Assembly: GCA_947589425.1 (NCBI GenBank)
Contig: CANQAV010000001.1
Span: forward strand, 248,001-312,000
DNA: 64,000 nucleotides
Reading direction: 5' to 3'
Origin: Candidatus Gastranaerophilales bacterium
GTDB lineage: Bacteria > Cyanobacteriota > Vampirovibrionia > Gastranaerophilales > Gastranaerophilaceae
The notes beneath the pieces were generated by a model. That model was given only the letters and a program-made list of their open reading frames with translations. It did no database searches and was not told the origin of the DNA. Shown here in pieces: positions 36,534 to 46,639 of this stretch (positions are counted from its first letter, which is position 1; each line of letters starts with the position of its first letter). Both the position numbers and the translations under genes were made by a program.

Positions 36534-36542
36534 TGTTAAAAT
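36534..36542 (+). promoter_or_regulatory. Extended -10 for the 36549 gene (leaderless arrangement)
   Basis: TGT-TAAAAT matches the TGn extended -10 form. It is followed by TATTTT and then the ATG at 36549, which puts the predicted start of transcription on the start codon. Confidence 0.55.
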
Positions 36543-36548
36543 TATTTT

Positions 36549-37370
36549 ATGAACAAACAATTATTAATATTATTGGTGATAATATTATATTTTTTTGGAG
36601 TTAGTTATTTTTACGAGCCTAATTCGCTAAAAGTTACAAAATATGAAATAGAGGACAACTACCTCCAAGGTATAAGAATTGCTTTTTTGAGCGATTTGCA
36701 TCTTAAAAGAAATGATTACAGAAGATTAAATAAAATAGTAAAAGTCACAAACGAACAAAGACCCGATATTGTTTTTTTAGGCGGAGATTACGCAAACGGT
36801 CATGATTATAAAAAAACAATGGATATGGATTTGGTTGGAGCTAAATTAAGCCTCATATCAGCCCCAAAATATTCTGTTTTAGGAAATCACGATTGGTGGG
36901 CAGACGGTACAAAAATAAGTTCCGCACTTAGAAGAAACGGGGTTATAGTTCTTGAAAACAGTCATATGAGAACGGTTATAAAAAGGCGTTTTATTGATAT
37001 AATAGGTCTTGCCGATTTGGATACAAGAAAAGTTAATGTTATACAGGCAATGAACGGCACGCACAATCCGAGAATTGTTCTTATGCACAATCCCGACAGT
37101 TATTATGACATTATGGGCAAAGTTAATCTCATACTTGCCGGACACACCCATGGCGGACAATTCGTACTCCCTTTTTGCCCGCCGATATTTGTTCCTTCTA
37201 AGTACGGTACAAAATTTGCACGAGGTCTTATAAAAGAAACAGCAAACAAAATGATAGTGTCAAAAGGGCTCGGAACAAGCATTGTGCCCTTAAGATTTAA
37301 TTGTAAGCCTGAAATAATCATAGTTGATTTTGTAAGGGTGGGCGAGGCAAAAAAAACAAGAAAAAGATAA
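36549..37370 (+). CDS. YkuE-like membrane-anchored metallophosphoesterase
   Basis: A 273-residue calcineurin-fold enzyme with an N-terminal membrane anchor ('QLLILLVIILYFFGVSYFY'). Metal-site motifs are 'IAFLSDLHL', 'FLGGDYANG', 'VLGNHDWW' and 'LAGHTHGGQFVLPF'. This YkuE/COG1408 layout is associated with phospholipid or UDP-diacylglucosamine-type substrates at the membrane face; the substrate here is unknown. It has no ribosome site and probably a leaderless message. The response regulator starts nine bases after its stop, so it heads a likely five-gene operon through tadA and the DUF2400 gene. Confidence 0.92.
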   Translation: MNKQLLILLVIILYFFGVSYFYEPNSLKVTKYEIEDNYLQGIRIAFLSDLHLKRNDYRRLNKIVKVTNEQRPDIVFLGGDYANGHDYKKTMDMDLVGAKLSLISAPKYSVLGNHDWWADGTKISSALRRNGVIVLENSHMRTVIKRRFIDIIGLADLDTRKVNVIQAMNGTHNPRIVLMHNPDSYYDIMGKVNLILAGHTHGGQFVLPFCPPIFVPSKYGTKFARGLIKETANKMIVSKGLGTSIVPLRFNCKPEIIIVDFVRVGEAKKTRKR

Positions 37371-37379
37371 GGGGATAAA

Positions 37380-38093
37380 ATGCAGGCAAACAAAAGACTC
37401 CTGGTTGTTGATGACGATAAACAAATAAGAGAACTTCTTGCTTTTGATATAGCTTCAAGCGGATATACGGTAGATACTGCGCTTGACGGACAGGAAGGAT
37501 TAAAAAAAGCCCTTGAAAACAACTATGATTTAATTTTGCTTGATGTTATGATGCCAAAAATGAACGGGTATGACGTTTGTAAAAATATCAGAATTGCAAA
37601 ACCCGATATTCCGATATTGATGCTTACCGCAAAAGGCGCAATTGAAGATAAAACCGAAGGCTTTGACTGCGGAGCGGATGATTATCTTATCAAGCCCTTT
37701 GAAATACAGGAAGTTTTATTAAGAATAAGAGCCCTCTTAAGGCGCACGAACACAAACACAAAACAAAACACAAAAGAAGTTTTAAGAGCGGGCGATATTG
37801 AAATTCTTCCGGACAGCCTGGAAGCTTTAATTGTAGATAAAAAAGTAAAATTAACTCCAACAGAGTTTGAAATATTATACTGTTTAATGCAGCACATCAA
37901 TTCACCTGTTACTCTTGCCACGCTTTTAGATGAAGTCTGGGGATATGGAAGTGATGAAGATGTAAGAATGGTAAGAGTACATGTTGGAGGTTTAAGGCAA
38001 AAAATTGAAACAAACACAAGAGAGCCAAAATACCTTCATACCGTTGTAAATGTCGGGTATAAGCTAACACCTTTCGGGTCATTGGATGAATAA
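37380..38093 (+). CDS. OmpR/PhoB-family response regulator
   Basis: A 237-residue two-component regulator. The receiver domain has the acidic pocket 'VVDDDKQ' (residues 9-15), phosphoacceptor Asp55 ('LILLDVMMPKMNG'), the conserved Thr in 'MLTAKG' and Lys in 'YLIKPFE'. The C-terminal winged helix ('LTPTEFEILYCLMQH', 'DVRMVRVHVGGLRQKIE', 'VNVGYKL') is a PhoB-type DNA-binding domain. GGGGAT precedes the ATG. Its TAA overlaps the kinase ATG by one base, so the two are translated together. Confidence 0.96.
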   Translation: MQANKRLLVVDDDKQIRELLAFDIASSGYTVDTALDGQEGLKKALENNYDLILLDVMMPKMNGYDVCKNIRIAKPDIPILMLTAKGAIEDKTEGFDCGADDYLIKPFEIQEVLLRIRALLRRTNTNTKQNTKEVLRAGDIEILPDSLEALIVDKKVKLTPTEFEILYCLMQHINSPVTLATLLDEVWGYGSDEDVRMVRVHVGGLRQKIETNTREPKYLHTVVNVGYKLTPFGSLDE

Positions 38094-39733
38094 TGAAGCG
38101 TCTTAAAATAGTTGAACAAATTATAGCAGTCCTTATATTTGCGGTAATTATTCCTTTTGTAACAATAGGAATAATCATCTCAAACATTTCTCAGCAGAGC
38201 GTGAGAAACGAGCTTGCAATCAGCACTTCTTTAATGGCGGAATTTGTCGGGGATGCTCTTCAAAACTATATTAAATACTCACAAGCCCAGCTTGAACAAA
38301 TGGCTTCGGGATTTAACTATATCCCTAATACAATGGCAAAAATTCAATATTTTGATGATATTGAAGCAAAAACCAAAATATTTAAAAATCTTGATATATT
38401 AGAAAAAAACAAAATCTCAAAGGGAAAATATGAAGTAGAAAGCGGGCTTATCACTCTTCTTGCTCCGATTGAAAAAGATGAAAAATATTATTTAACGGCA
38501 CAGATTGAAGCAAATATAATTGATGTTCTGTTGGGAAAAGAAAATATAAAAGGAAGAAATATTTTCATATTTGACAGGGACACAAAAAAACTTATCGCAT
38601 CAAACACACCCGAGAATTTTACAAAAGAAGTATTCAACGGACTGGAAAAAGTTGAAAACCAAAAAAAAGCGCTCTATGGCGACAAAAACACCCCTAAAGC
38701 ATATTTCAGGCTCGATAGTCCGAATTGGGCGATAATTGTTGATACAACAACAAAAGTTACCGCAAAAACAATCAACAAAGCAAGAAATCGAATTATACTT
38801 TCTCTTTGTATTGCGGCGCTTTCAATATTGATTATTGTGGGGCTTTACACATTTTACCTGTATATCAACGTAAGACAGCTTTTTAAGGGTATTAAAGCGG
38901 TTTCGCAAGGTAATTACGATAAAAAAATCCACCTTATTAAATCCGTCTTTACTCCTTATGAAATAGTTTTTCTTGCGAACGAATTTAACTATATGGCAAA
39001 CAAAATCAACATTTCTTATCAGGATTTAAAAGAAAAAAATTACGAACTTGAAAAATTAAATAAATTCAGAGAAAACCTTGTCAGCTCAACAAGCCATGAA
39101 TTCAGAACTCCTCTTACAAGTATAATAGGATATACTTCAAGGCTTTTAAGGCATGATATCGCACTTGACGAGAAAACAAAAACCCATTCGCTTCAAATCA
39201 TCAAAGAACAAGCACAAAGGCTTTCAAGAATGGTGGAAGATTTGCTTGTTATTCCCGAACTCGACAGTTTAAGTTTAAAATTTAATATCGAAGAAACGGA
39301 TTTATCGGAAAAAATAAACAGGGCGCTTGATTATTTAAAATCAGATGAAATTGATTTCATTGTCGATATAAAACCCGATTTAAAATTTGTATATGCCGAT
39401 GAATACAGGCTTGAACAAATTATTATAAATCTTGTTGATAATGCGATGAAATATTCAAAAGATAACTCTCCGGTTAAAATTGAAGCTTTCAATCAAGATG
39501 AATTTCCCGTTCTTAAAATAAGCAATAAATGCGAAAAAATTTCAGATGAAATTAAAGAAAAATTATTTGATAAATTTATAAGAGCCGATTCAAATCTTAC
39601 AAGAACAACAAGGGGTACGGGTTTGGGATTATATATTGTTAAAGGATTATGCGAAGCTATGAAAATAGATATATCCTTGGAAGCTGATGAAGAATTTATT
39701 ATGACTCTGAAATTTGAGGATTATGTACGATAA
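38093..39733 (+). CDS. Sensor histidine kinase
   Basis: A 546-residue membrane kinase partnered with the preceding regulator. TM1 (about 11-30) and TM2 (about 235-258) flank a periplasmic sensor region of about 200 residues of dCache-like length, followed by HAMP ('RQLFKGIKAVSQGNYDKKI'). HisKA carries His335 in 'SSTSHEFRTPLTSIIGYTSR', and HATPase_c has 'NLVDNAMKYSKD' (N box), 'FDKFIRADSN' and 'GTGLGLYIVKGL' (G2 box). The signal is unknown. The start ATG overlaps the regulator stop (TAATG). Its 3' end overlaps tadA by 11 bases. Confidence 0.95.
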   Translation: MKRLKIVEQIIAVLIFAVIIPFVTIGIIISNISQQSVRNELAISTSLMAEFVGDALQNYIKYSQAQLEQMASGFNYIPNTMAKIQYFDDIEAKTKIFKNLDILEKNKISKGKYEVESGLITLLAPIEKDEKYYLTAQIEANIIDVLLGKENIKGRNIFIFDRDTKKLIASNTPENFTKEVFNGLEKVENQKKALYGDKNTPKAYFRLDSPNWAIIVDTTTKVTAKTINKARNRIILSLCIAALSILIIVGLYTFYLYINVRQLFKGIKAVSQGNYDKKIHLIKSVFTPYEIVFLANEFNYMANKINISYQDLKEKNYELEKLNKFRENLVSSTSHEFRTPLTSIIGYTSRLLRHDIALDEKTKTHSLQIIKEQAQRLSRMVEDLLVIPELDSLSLKFNIEETDLSEKINRALDYLKSDEIDFIVDIKPDLKFVYADEYRLEQIIINLVDNAMKYSKDNSPVKIEAFNQDEFPVLKISNKCEKISDEIKEKLFDKFIRADSNLTRTTRGTGLGLYIVKGLCEAMKIDISLEADEEFIMTLKFEDYVR

Positions 39734-40169
39734 TTTTTTTAAACTTGCGCTTGAAGAAGCAAAAAAAGTAAAAAACGATATACCTGTTTGTGCAGTAATT
39801 ACAAAAGATAACGAGCTTATCTCGATTGCGGTAAATAAAAAAGAAGAAACAAACAAAACAACGGCACACGCTGAAATTCTGGCGATTGAAGAGGCAAACA
39901 AAAAACTAAATTCCTGGAGACTTGAAGGGTGCGAAATGTTTGTGACACTTGAGCCTTGCCCGATGTGCGCCTGGGCTGTGATTAACTCAAGAATTGAACA
40001 GCTTTATTTTGGCTCATACGATGTAAAATATGGCGCAATTGAAAGCGCAATCAACCTTGTAAAGCTGGCAAATTCCAAGCTTAAAGTAAAAGGGGGGATT
40101 TATGAAAAGGAATGTGATAAACTGTTAAAAGATTACTTTGAGAATTTAAGAAATGAAAGAAAAGCTTGA
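39723..40169 (+). CDS. tadA: TadA, tRNA-specific adenosine deaminase
   Basis: Makes inosine at the wobble position of tRNA(Arg ACG). The 148-residue protein carries the zinc site and proton shuttle: His49 and Glu51 in 'TTAHAEILAIEEA', Cys79 and Cys82 in 'TLEPCPMCAWAVINSRI'. The ATG at 39723 is chosen over a TTG at 39714 because GAGG sits just upstream and the TTG would need to be internal to the kinase. It overlaps the kinase by 11 bases and the following DUF2400 gene by 17. Confidence 0.94.
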   Translation: MYDNFFKLALEEAKKVKNDIPVCAVITKDNELISIAVNKKEETNKTTAHAEILAIEEANKKLNSWRLEGCEMFVTLEPCPMCAWAVINSRIEQLYFGSYDVKYGAIESAINLVKLANSKLKVKGGIYEKECDKLLKDYFENLRNERKA

Positions 40170-40878
40170 TTATCTTGTTAAAAAATATGAAACCAAAGAT
40201 TTTATAAAAAACGACCCTATTCAATTTCCGCACAGATATAAAGACAAAAAAGACATTGAAATTTCGGCTTTTATATCCTCTCTTTTTGCGTTCGGGAAAA
40301 GAGAAGTATTCATAAAAAAGCTTGATGAACTGTTTTCAAAGTGTTTCACTCCTTATGAATTAATTTGTGATTATAAAAAATTTAATCTTGATAACTTTTT
40401 ATACCGTTTTATTAAAAGCGAAGATTTGTGTGCGCTTTTAGCACTTTTGAACAAGTTATACCTGTGCGACAAATCAAGTCTTGAAGAATTATTTTTTGAA
40501 AAAAAAGACAGATTCAAAAGGGCGGTAAATTATTTTTATAAATACTCACCATGCCCGAACAATTGCGGATTTTGCTTTATGTTTGCAAAGCCCGAAAATA
40601 AATCCGCACTCAAGAGAATTAATATGTTTTTAAGGTGGATGGTAAGAGAAGGATGTGTTGATTTCGGTATATGGAAAGGAATTAAAAAAAGCGAGCTTTT
40701 TATTCCTCTTGATACACATGTTGCAAGAGTTTCAAGAAAATTAGGATTATTAAAGCGAAAACAGAATGATTTTAAAGCGGTTATTGAATTAAGCGAAAAA
40801 CTTAAAGAATTTGACCCAATTGACCCCGTTAAATATGACTTTGCGCTCTTCGGAGCGGGAATTGAAGGGGATATATAA
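40153..40878 (+). CDS. TIGR02757 / DUF2400 family protein
   Basis: A 241-residue member of the DUF2400 family, recognised from 'DPIQFPHRYKDKKDIEISAF' followed by ISSLFAFGKRE, then 'RRAVNYFY'-like and 'NMFLRWMVREGCVDFGIWKG' with 'LFIPLDTHVARVSRKLGLL' at the C-terminus. The last segments resemble the helix-hairpin-helix DNA glycosylase fold, so a role in nucleic-acid repair has been inferred for the family but is unproven. It is cytoplasmic. It overlaps tadA by 17 bases and ends five bases before the convergent typA stop. Confidence 0.85.
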   Translation: MKEKLDYLVKKYETKDFIKNDPIQFPHRYKDKKDIEISAFISSLFAFGKREVFIKKLDELFSKCFTPYELICDYKKFNLDNFLYRFIKSEDLCALLALLNKLYLCDKSSLEELFFEKKDRFKRAVNYFYKYSPCPNNCGFCFMFAKPENKSALKRINMFLRWMVREGCVDFGIWKGIKKSELFIPLDTHVARVSRKLGLLKRKQNDFKAVIELSEKLKEFDPIDPVKYDFALFGAGIEGDI

Positions 40879-40883
40879 AACAT

Positions 40884-42671
40884 TTATCTTAATTTTACGA
40901 GGTCAGCTTTTCTTATTCTTACGCTTTTTGGTGTTACTTCAACAAGTTCATCATCCTGAATATATTCAAGAGCATCTTCAAGCCCCATAATTTTGGGAGC
41001 TTGCAGGGTGACCATAACATCAGCTGTCGCTGAGCGCATGTTTGTCATTTTCTTTGTTTTGCAAACGTTAACCGGAATATCCTGAGGTCTGTTGCATTCT
41101 CCTACAATCATGCCTCTATATACTTTTGTTTTGGGAGTTATAAAAAATACTCCCCTGTCTTCAAACTGATGAAGAGCATATGCAACAGCTTCGCCTTCTT
41201 CATGCGCAACCAAAGAGCCTGTTCTTTGGCGGGGAATGTCGCCTGCGTATTCATCATATTGCGCAAAAGTATGATACATAATGCCTTCGCCTTTAGTCAT
41301 TCTGATAAATTCGCTTCTAAATCCGATAAGACCTCTTGCGGGAATAATAAAATCTATGTTTGTTCTTTTTAATCCCGCTTCCATGTTAAGCATTCTTGCT
41401 TTTCTTGAGGATAATTTTTCAATAACGGAGCCGACATATGCTTCGGGTACGTCAACAATCAAGTTTTCAAAAGGCTCGCAATTAACACCGTCAATTTCTT
41501 TATAGATAACTTCGGGCTTTGAAACCTGAAATTCGTAGCCTTCTCTTCTCATTGTTTCGATTAAAATACCCAGATGAAGCTCACCTCTTCCCGAAACACG
41601 AAATACATCCGTAGAATCCGTATCTTCAACTCTTAAAGATACATTTTTTTCAAGCTCATAATAAAGTCTTTTTCTTAGCTGTCTTGATGTAACGTATTTT
41701 CCTTCCGTGCCCGCAAAAGGAGAGTCATTAATCGAAAAATTCATTCTTAGCGTTGGCTCGTCTATTTTAATTAAAGGCAGGGCAACGGGGTTTACAAGGC
41801 AGGAAATTGTTTCGCCGATATGAATATCGCTAAAGCCTGCAACACCTACAATGTCGCCTGCGAAAGCTTCTTCTATTTCAACCCTTCCCAAATCTTTAAA
41901 ACCGAACAATTTTACGATTTTACCTTTTTGAGCAGTTCCGTCCGCTTTTAAAAGGGTAACCGTTTCTTGAGATTTAACAGAGCCGTTTTTAATTCTTCCT
42001 ATGGCAATTCTTCCGACATAATCATTGTAATCAAGAGTTGTAATCTGAAGCTGCAGGGGAAGGTCAACATCGGCTTCGGGGCCTTCTATATTTTCTAATA
42101 TGCAGTCAAGAAGGGGAAGAATGTTTTTGTTTTCATCTTCCAAGTTAACTTTTGCATATTTATTTAAAGAACTTGCATAGATTACGGGAAAATCTATTAA
42201 ATCTTCTCTGTCCGTTAATTCGGTAAATAAATCAAATACCTTGTTTAATGTTCCGTCGGGGTCTGCACCTTGTTTATCAATTTTATTTATAACAACAATT
42301 ATTTTAATACCGAGCTCAAGCGCTTTTGACAATACAAAACGGGTTTGAGGCATCGGGCCTTCCTGAGCATCAACAATCAATAATGCACCGTCTACCATGC
42401 CCAAAACACGCTCGACTTCACCGCCGAAATCAGCGTGCCCCGGGGTATCAACAACGTTAATTTTAACTCCTTTATATTCAACGGCAACATTTTTGGATAA
42501 TATTGTAATACCTCTTTCACGTTCAATATCATTATTATCAAGAACACAAGCCGTTACTTCCTGATGTTCTTTAAATACGCCTGTTTGAGCTAAAATACAA
42601 TCTACAAGCGTAGTTTTACCATGGTCAACATGAGCTATGATAGCAATATTTCTTAATTTTTTATTTTTCAT
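40884..42671 (-). CDS. typA: TypA/BipA translational GTPase
   Basis: A ribosome-binding GTPase related to EF-G that acts in 50S assembly and stress or cold adaptation. The product is about 595 residues. G1 is '[12 protein letters not shown]' (near residue 14), the switch I motif 'ERERGITI', G3 '[12 protein letters not shown]', G4 '[10 protein letters not shown]', then domain II, an EF-G-like domain V ('[18 protein letters not shown]') and the BipA-specific C-terminus ('[20 protein letters not shown]'). The ATG at 42671 is preferred to the GTG at 42689 because the GTG overlaps the GGGAAG ribosome site. Confidence 0.96.
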   Translation of the reverse strand: MKNKKLRNIAIIAHVDHGKTTLVDCILAQTGVFKEHQEVTACVLDNNDIERERGITILSKNVAVEYKGVKINVVDTPGHADFGGEVERVLGMVDGALLIVDAQEGPMPQTRFVLSKALELGIKIIVVINKIDKQGADPDGTLNKVFDLFTELTDREDLIDFPVIYASSLNKYAKVNLEDENKNILPLLDCILENIEGPEADVDLPLQLQITTLDYNDYVGRIAIGRIKNGSVKSQETVTLLKADGTAQKGKIVKLFGFKDLGRVEIEEAFAGDIVGVAGFSDIHIGETISCLVNPVALPLIKIDEPTLRMNFSINDSPFAGTEGKYVTSRQLRKRLYYELEKNVSLRVEDTDSTDVFRVSGRGELHLGILIETMRREGYEFQVSKPEVIYKEIDGVNCEPFENLIVDVPEAYVGSVIEKLSSRKARMLNMEAGLKRTNIDFIIPARGLIGFRSEFIRMTKGEGIMYHTFAQYDEYAGDIPRQRTGSLVAHEEGEAVAYALHQFEDRGVFFITPKTKVYRGMIVGECNRPQDIPVNVCKTKKMTNMRSATADVMVTLQAPKIMGLEDALEYIQDDELVEVTPKSVRIRKADLVKLR

Positions 42672-42775
42672 TGTTGTTAATCTTCCCACTTTTTAAGATA
42701 TTTATAATATAATAATACAATAAAAATATTTTTTAGAGTAAAATTATTATATCAAATGGTTTGTGAGGAGATTAA

Positions 42776-44011
42776 ATGGAACTGGAAATAATTAAAAAAA
42801 CCGACCCTGAGGTTGCAAAATATATTGAGCTTGAATTAAAAAGACAAAGAGAAACCATTGAATTAATTGCCTCGGAAAACTTTACATCCTGCGCCGTTAT
42901 GGCTGCTGCGGGAAGCGTTTTGACAAATAAATATGCTGAAGGCAAACCTTATAAAAGATTTTATAACGGCTGTGAAAATATAGACAAAATCGAAGAATTA
43001 GCACAAAAAAGATGCTGTGAGCTTTTTAAATGCGACCATGCCAATGTACAGCCTCACTCGGGAGCACAAGCAAATATGGCGGTATTTTTATATGCTCTTA
43101 AAACCGGCGATACCGTTATGGGTATGGATTTATCAAACGGAGGACACCTCACGCACGGCTCAAGCGTTAATTTCTCGGGAATTAACTACAATATAATCTC
43201 TTACGGAGTAAATGAAGAAGGGGTTATTGATTATGATGACGTTGAAAAGAAAGCTCTTGAACACAAACCGAAGTTAATTATAGCCGGCGCATCAAATTAT
43301 TCAAGAATAATTGATTTTAAAAGATTTTCCGATATTGCAAAATCAATCGGCGCTTATTTAATGGTTGATATTGCGCACATTGCGGCGCTTGTTGCAACGG
43401 GTGTTCACCCGAGCCCCGTTCCTTATGCCGATTTTGTTACCACAACAACCCACAAAACCTTAAGAGGTCCCAGAGGCGGTATAATAATGTGCAAAGAAGA
43501 ACACGCACAAGGAATAGACAAAGCCGTTTTCCCCGGAATTCAAGGCGGGCCTTTAGAACACATTATCGCAGCCAAAGCGGTAGCTTTAAAAGAAGCTCAA
43601 AGTGAAGAATTTAAGGAATATGCAAAACAGGTTGTTGAAAATTCAAAATATTTAGCTCAAGAATTAATTAATCAAGGAATTGATATTGTCGGAGGAAAAT
43701 CCGAAAACCACGTTATGACAATAGATTTAAGAAAATTAAACAAAACGGGAAAAGATGTTGCAAACACCCTTGAAAGTGTAGGTATTACGGCAAACAAAAA
43801 CACTGTTCCGAACGACCCTCAATCTCCCTTTATAACATCGGGTGTAAGAATAGGAACGGCGGCAACCACAACAAGAGGAATGAAACTGCCCGAGATGAAA
43901 ATAATAGCATCTGTCATTGCAGACGCAATTTTAGAGCGTGACAGCATTGAAAATTTAAGGAAAAAAAGTTTGGAATTGTGTAAAAAATTTCCGCTTTATT
44001 CGGATATGTAA
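42776..44011 (+). CDS. glyA: Serine hydroxymethyltransferase
   Basis: Interconverts serine and glycine and supplies one-carbon units to folate. The 411-residue PLP enzyme has '[16 protein letters not shown]' at the N-terminus, '[18 protein letters not shown]', '[13 protein letters not shown]', the PLP Lys in '[14 protein letters not shown]' and '[15 protein letters not shown]' near the end. All family landmarks are present at normal length. GAGGAG precedes the ATG. The WecA-like gene starts nine bases after the stop. Confidence 0.98.
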   Translation: MELEIIKKTDPEVAKYIELELKRQRETIELIASENFTSCAVMAAAGSVLTNKYAEGKPYKRFYNGCENIDKIEELAQKRCCELFKCDHANVQPHSGAQANMAVFLYALKTGDTVMGMDLSNGGHLTHGSSVNFSGINYNIISYGVNEEGVIDYDDVEKKALEHKPKLIIAGASNYSRIIDFKRFSDIAKSIGAYLMVDIAHIAALVATGVHPSPVPYADFVTTTTHKTLRGPRGGIIMCKEEHAQGIDKAVFPGIQGGPLEHIIAAKAVALKEAQSEEFKEYAKQVVENSKYLAQELINQGIDIVGGKSENHVMTIDLRKLNKTGKDVANTLESVGITANKNTVPNDPQSPFITSGVRIGTAATTTRGMKLPEMKIIASVIADAILERDSIENLRKKSLELCKKFPLYSDM

Positions 44012-44020
44012 GGATATAAT

Positions 44021-45079
44021 ATGATAAAACTGTCTCAAGCGCATATATTAGGTACAATAATCGCATATTTACTGGGAATTTTTATAGTTCCTCTGGTAAT
44101 TTATTTCAGTGAAAAAAATCATCTTATAGATGTCCCGAACGAAAGAAAAATCCACCACGGACAAATATCCCGCCTTGGCGGAATTGCTATTTGGGTATCA
44201 GTAATGCTTACATTTTTATTTTTAGTGCTTCTGAGTTATTACCCGAAAGGTCAGGGACTCTCCGCTATTATCGTAGGCGGGTCTTTGATGTTTTTAATGG
44301 GGCTGGTTGATGATGTGTATTGCCTCGGGGCAAAGTTTAAACTTTTTATACAGATTGCAATAGCAACGATTGTAATTCTTCTTGGCGTTCATATACAGAC
44401 AATATATAACCCCATAACAAATACTCTTGTTGATTTGGGAGTGTTTTCCTATCCCGTTACGCTTTTATGGATAGTCGGAATTACAAATGCAATTAACTTT
44501 ATTGACGGAATTGACGGGCTTGCCGGCTCAATCGTAAGCATATCCGCTCTTGCAATAGGGTTAATTTCTCTTGTCTTTGCACCCGCATGCCCGATTAACG
44601 CACTTATTGCATTTATTTTAATGGGGGCAATGTGTGCATTTTTAACCTTTAACTATAACCCCGCAAAAATCTTCATGGGGGATTCGGGAGCTTTATATGC
44701 GGGATTTTTGCTTGCAACTCTTTCAATTACGGGCATTATCAAAATAAGCACGGGAATTGCAATGTATCTTCCGATTTTAATTTTGGCGGTGCCTTTAATG
44801 GATGTTGCATATTCTTCCCTGAGAAGAATAATGAAAGGCTCAAGTCCTTTTATTGCGGATTCCGAACACATACATCACAAATTACTCCACGCAGGCTATT
44901 CTCAAGACAAACTTGTGCTTTTACTTGCAAGCTTTTCAATGGTTTGTGCACTTTTAGCAATAATTGTCATAAGTTCAAAAAGCAAATTTATAATTATAAC
45001 TCTGAGCCTTATAGGCGTTTTAATATTATTAAACGTTGTTTCTAAGTTAATCAAAAAGAAAGAAGAAAATCAAAATTAA
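44021..45079 (+). CDS. WecA/TagO-like polyprenyl-phosphate GlcNAc-1-phosphate transferase
   Basis: A 352-residue polytopic membrane enzyme that starts synthesis of cell-surface glycans by moving a HexNAc-1-phosphate from UDP onto undecaprenyl phosphate. Signatures are 'DVPNERKIHHGQISRLGGIA', 'GLVDDVYCLG', 'NAINFIDGIDGLAGS', 'FMGDSGALYAGF' and 'SEHIHHKLLHAG'. The N-terminal pattern is that of WecA/TagO rather than MraY. About eleven membrane segments are visible. It lies directly after glyA and ends tail to tail with the 57-residue gene, sharing TTAA. Confidence 0.92.
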   Translation: MIKLSQAHILGTIIAYLLGIFIVPLVIYFSEKNHLIDVPNERKIHHGQISRLGGIAIWVSVMLTFLFLVLLSYYPKGQGLSAIIVGGSLMFLMGLVDDVYCLGAKFKLFIQIAIATIVILLGVHIQTIYNPITNTLVDLGVFSYPVTLLWIVGITNAINFIDGIDGLAGSIVSISALAIGLISLVFAPACPINALIAFILMGAMCAFLTFNYNPAKIFMGDSGALYAGFLLATLSITGIIKISTGIAMYLPILILAVPLMDVAYSSLRRIMKGSSPFIADSEHIHHKLLHAGYSQDKLVLLLASFSMVCALLAIIVISSKSKFIIITLSLIGVLILLNVVSKLIKKKEENQN

Positions 45080-45249
45080 TCAATTTTTCTTCCCGAAACG
45101 GATAGAGTAAGCTTATTTCCTTCAACTTCTACAATTGCCCATCTCAGAGGCTCGATTTTATTTTCAAGAATTTTTTGTTCAATAAATTCGGCTTCAACGG
45201 GAAGCGTTTTTGATTTTATTTTTATTATTTTTGTTGCAATTTCACTCAT
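45076..45249 (-). CDS. 57-residue conserved-looking small protein
   Basis: A small cytoplasmic protein starting 'MSEIATKIIKIKSKTLPVEA' and ending 'VEVEGNKLTLSVSGRKID'. Its ATG overlaps the nupC stop (TAATG), and its own stop overlaps the wecA-like stop on the other strand by four bases. A longer frame to 45411 would run through nupC and is rejected. Translation is probably coupled to nupC. No family is recognised; the predicted fold is a helix followed by a beta hairpin. Confidence 0.7.
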   Translation of the reverse strand: MSEIATKIIKIKSKTLPVEAEFIEQKILENKIEPLRWAIVEVEGNKLTLSVSGRKID

Positions 45250-46535
45250 TACATCAAAATTCCCGCCATTGCAGCCGAAATATAACTTGCGAGCGTTCCG
45301 CAGATAAGCGCTCTTATACCGAGTTTTGCAAGGTCTTTTCTTCTTGTCGGGGCAAGCTCTCCAATTCCGCCTATTTGAATTGCTATCGAGCCGAAGTTTG
45401 CAAAACCGCAAAGAGCAAAGCTTGCAATAACGACAGCCTTGTGGGATAAAACATCTTTAAGCGCAATTAAATCGGTATATGCAATAAATTCGTTTAACAC
45501 CAATTTTTCACCCATTAAAGCGCCCACATTCATAACATCATGCAAAGGAGTACCCACAATAAGTGCAAAAAACGAAAATATAACTCCTAAAACAGATTTT
45601 ATTGAAAGAGTTGTTAAATCAATAAAACTCAAATGAATGTGGCAGACATTATGCAAAAACAGCCCTATTTTTAAAAGTATAAAATCTCCGAGTGCAATTA
45701 AAGACAAAAGGGCAATTAACATGGCAATAACATTTAAAGATACTTTCATACCGTCTGAAGCCGCATGGGCTATTGCATCAATTAAATTAACATGACTTCT
45801 TTCAATATTAACTTTTACGCTTTCCTTTGTTTGAGATTGTTCAACTTCGGGAAAGACAATCTTAGACACAACAAGCGCACCCGGAGCCGCCATAATTGAT
45901 GCCGCAAGCAAAAATTCGGCTTTAACACCCATTGCAATATATAAAGCCATAACACCGCCCGCAATACAAGCCATAGAGCCCGTCATTGAAGCAAGAAGCT
46001 CTGATTTTGTAGCGGAAGCCAAATAAGGTCTTATCATAATTTGAGCTTCAACCTGTCCCACAAAAGCGCTTGCAACATTGGATAATGCTTCGGCGCCTGA
46101 AACATCCATTATTTTATACATAATACGGGCAAAAAATGCCACAATTTTCTGCATAATTCCGAAATAGTAAAGTATATTTACAATTGCAAGAATGAAAATT
46201 ATAGTTCCGATTAATTTAATGCAAAAGAGAAAACTTGCCCCCTGATAGAATAAACTGTCAAGTTTTTCGGGCGAATTTGATAAAAAGCCGAATACAAAAT
46301 CACATCCGCTGTCGGAAAAAGTTAAAACTTTCCTGATGCATCCGCCCAAAAATTCGATTATGTTTTTGCCTAAAGGCACTTTTAATACAAAAACGGCAAG
46401 AGCAAATTGCAGCAATAACCCCACACCAACGGTTTTATAATTTATTCTTTTTTTATTGTTGGACATTAAATAGCAAATGCCCAATATTATTATTATACCT
46501 GCAATTCCGCTTAATCTTGAAAATAATTCAGCCAT
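45249..46535 (-). CDS. nupC: NupC-type concentrative nucleoside transporter
   Basis: A 428-residue CNT-family symporter importing nucleosides with H+ or Na+. The three Pfam sections are visible: an N-terminal membrane region, 'FFARIMYKIMDVSGAEALSN' with VASAFVGQVEAQIMIRPYL (the gate region), and the C-terminal 'IASFALCGFANFGSIAIQIG' with GGIGELAPTRRKDLAKLG. There are about ten membrane segments. AAGGG precedes the ATG at 46535. Together with dgt and dut this window has several nucleotide-pool functions, but they are not in one operon. Confidence 0.95.
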   Translation of the reverse strand: MAELFSRLSGIAGIIIILGICYLMSNNKKRINYKTVGVGLLLQFALAVFVLKVPLGKNIIEFLGGCIRKVLTFSDSGCDFVFGFLSNSPEKLDSLFYQGASFLFCIKLIGTIIFILAIVNILYYFGIMQKIVAFFARIMYKIMDVSGAEALSNVASAFVGQVEAQIMIRPYLASATKSELLASMTGSMACIAGGVMALYIAMGVKAEFLLAASIMAAPGALVVSKIVFPEVEQSQTKESVKVNIERSHVNLIDAIAHAASDGMKVSLNVIAMLIALLSLIALGDFILLKIGLFLHNVCHIHLSFIDLTTLSIKSVLGVIFSFFALIVGTPLHDVMNVGALMGEKLVLNEFIAYTDLIALKDVLSHKAVVIASFALCGFANFGSIAIQIGGIGELAPTRRKDLAKLGIRALICGTLASYISAAMAGILM

Positions 46536-46600
46536 TTTTAACCCTTATATTTTTCTTAATTATAGTTTAAAAACCCAAAATTTAAAATAATCAAAACCAA

Positions 46601-46639
46601 AAGTCCCAAAAAAGACGAACGGTCTGCGTTTCGGGACTT
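46601..46639. other. Two-tier hairpin in the nupC upstream region
   Basis: AAGTCCC (46601-46607) pairs with GGGACTT (46633-46639). Inside it AGAC (46613-46616) pairs with GTCT (46622-46625) around a GAACG loop. It lies 66 bases upstream of nupC and 100 upstream of the HlyD-like gene. It is not followed by a plain T run on either strand. It could be a leader structure of nupC or an orphan RNA; no known riboswitch consensus is matched. Confidence 0.4.

Noticed and set aside
36549-40878. Defence or signalling island around the two-component system
   Set aside because: tadA and the DUF2400 gene are ordinary housekeeping-type neighbours, and the tight overlaps indicate a normal operon.
45076-45411. 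Longer version (111 codons) of the small minus-strand gene
   Set aside because: The extra 54 codons lie within nupC in another frame; the internal ATG coupled to the nupC stop is a better start.
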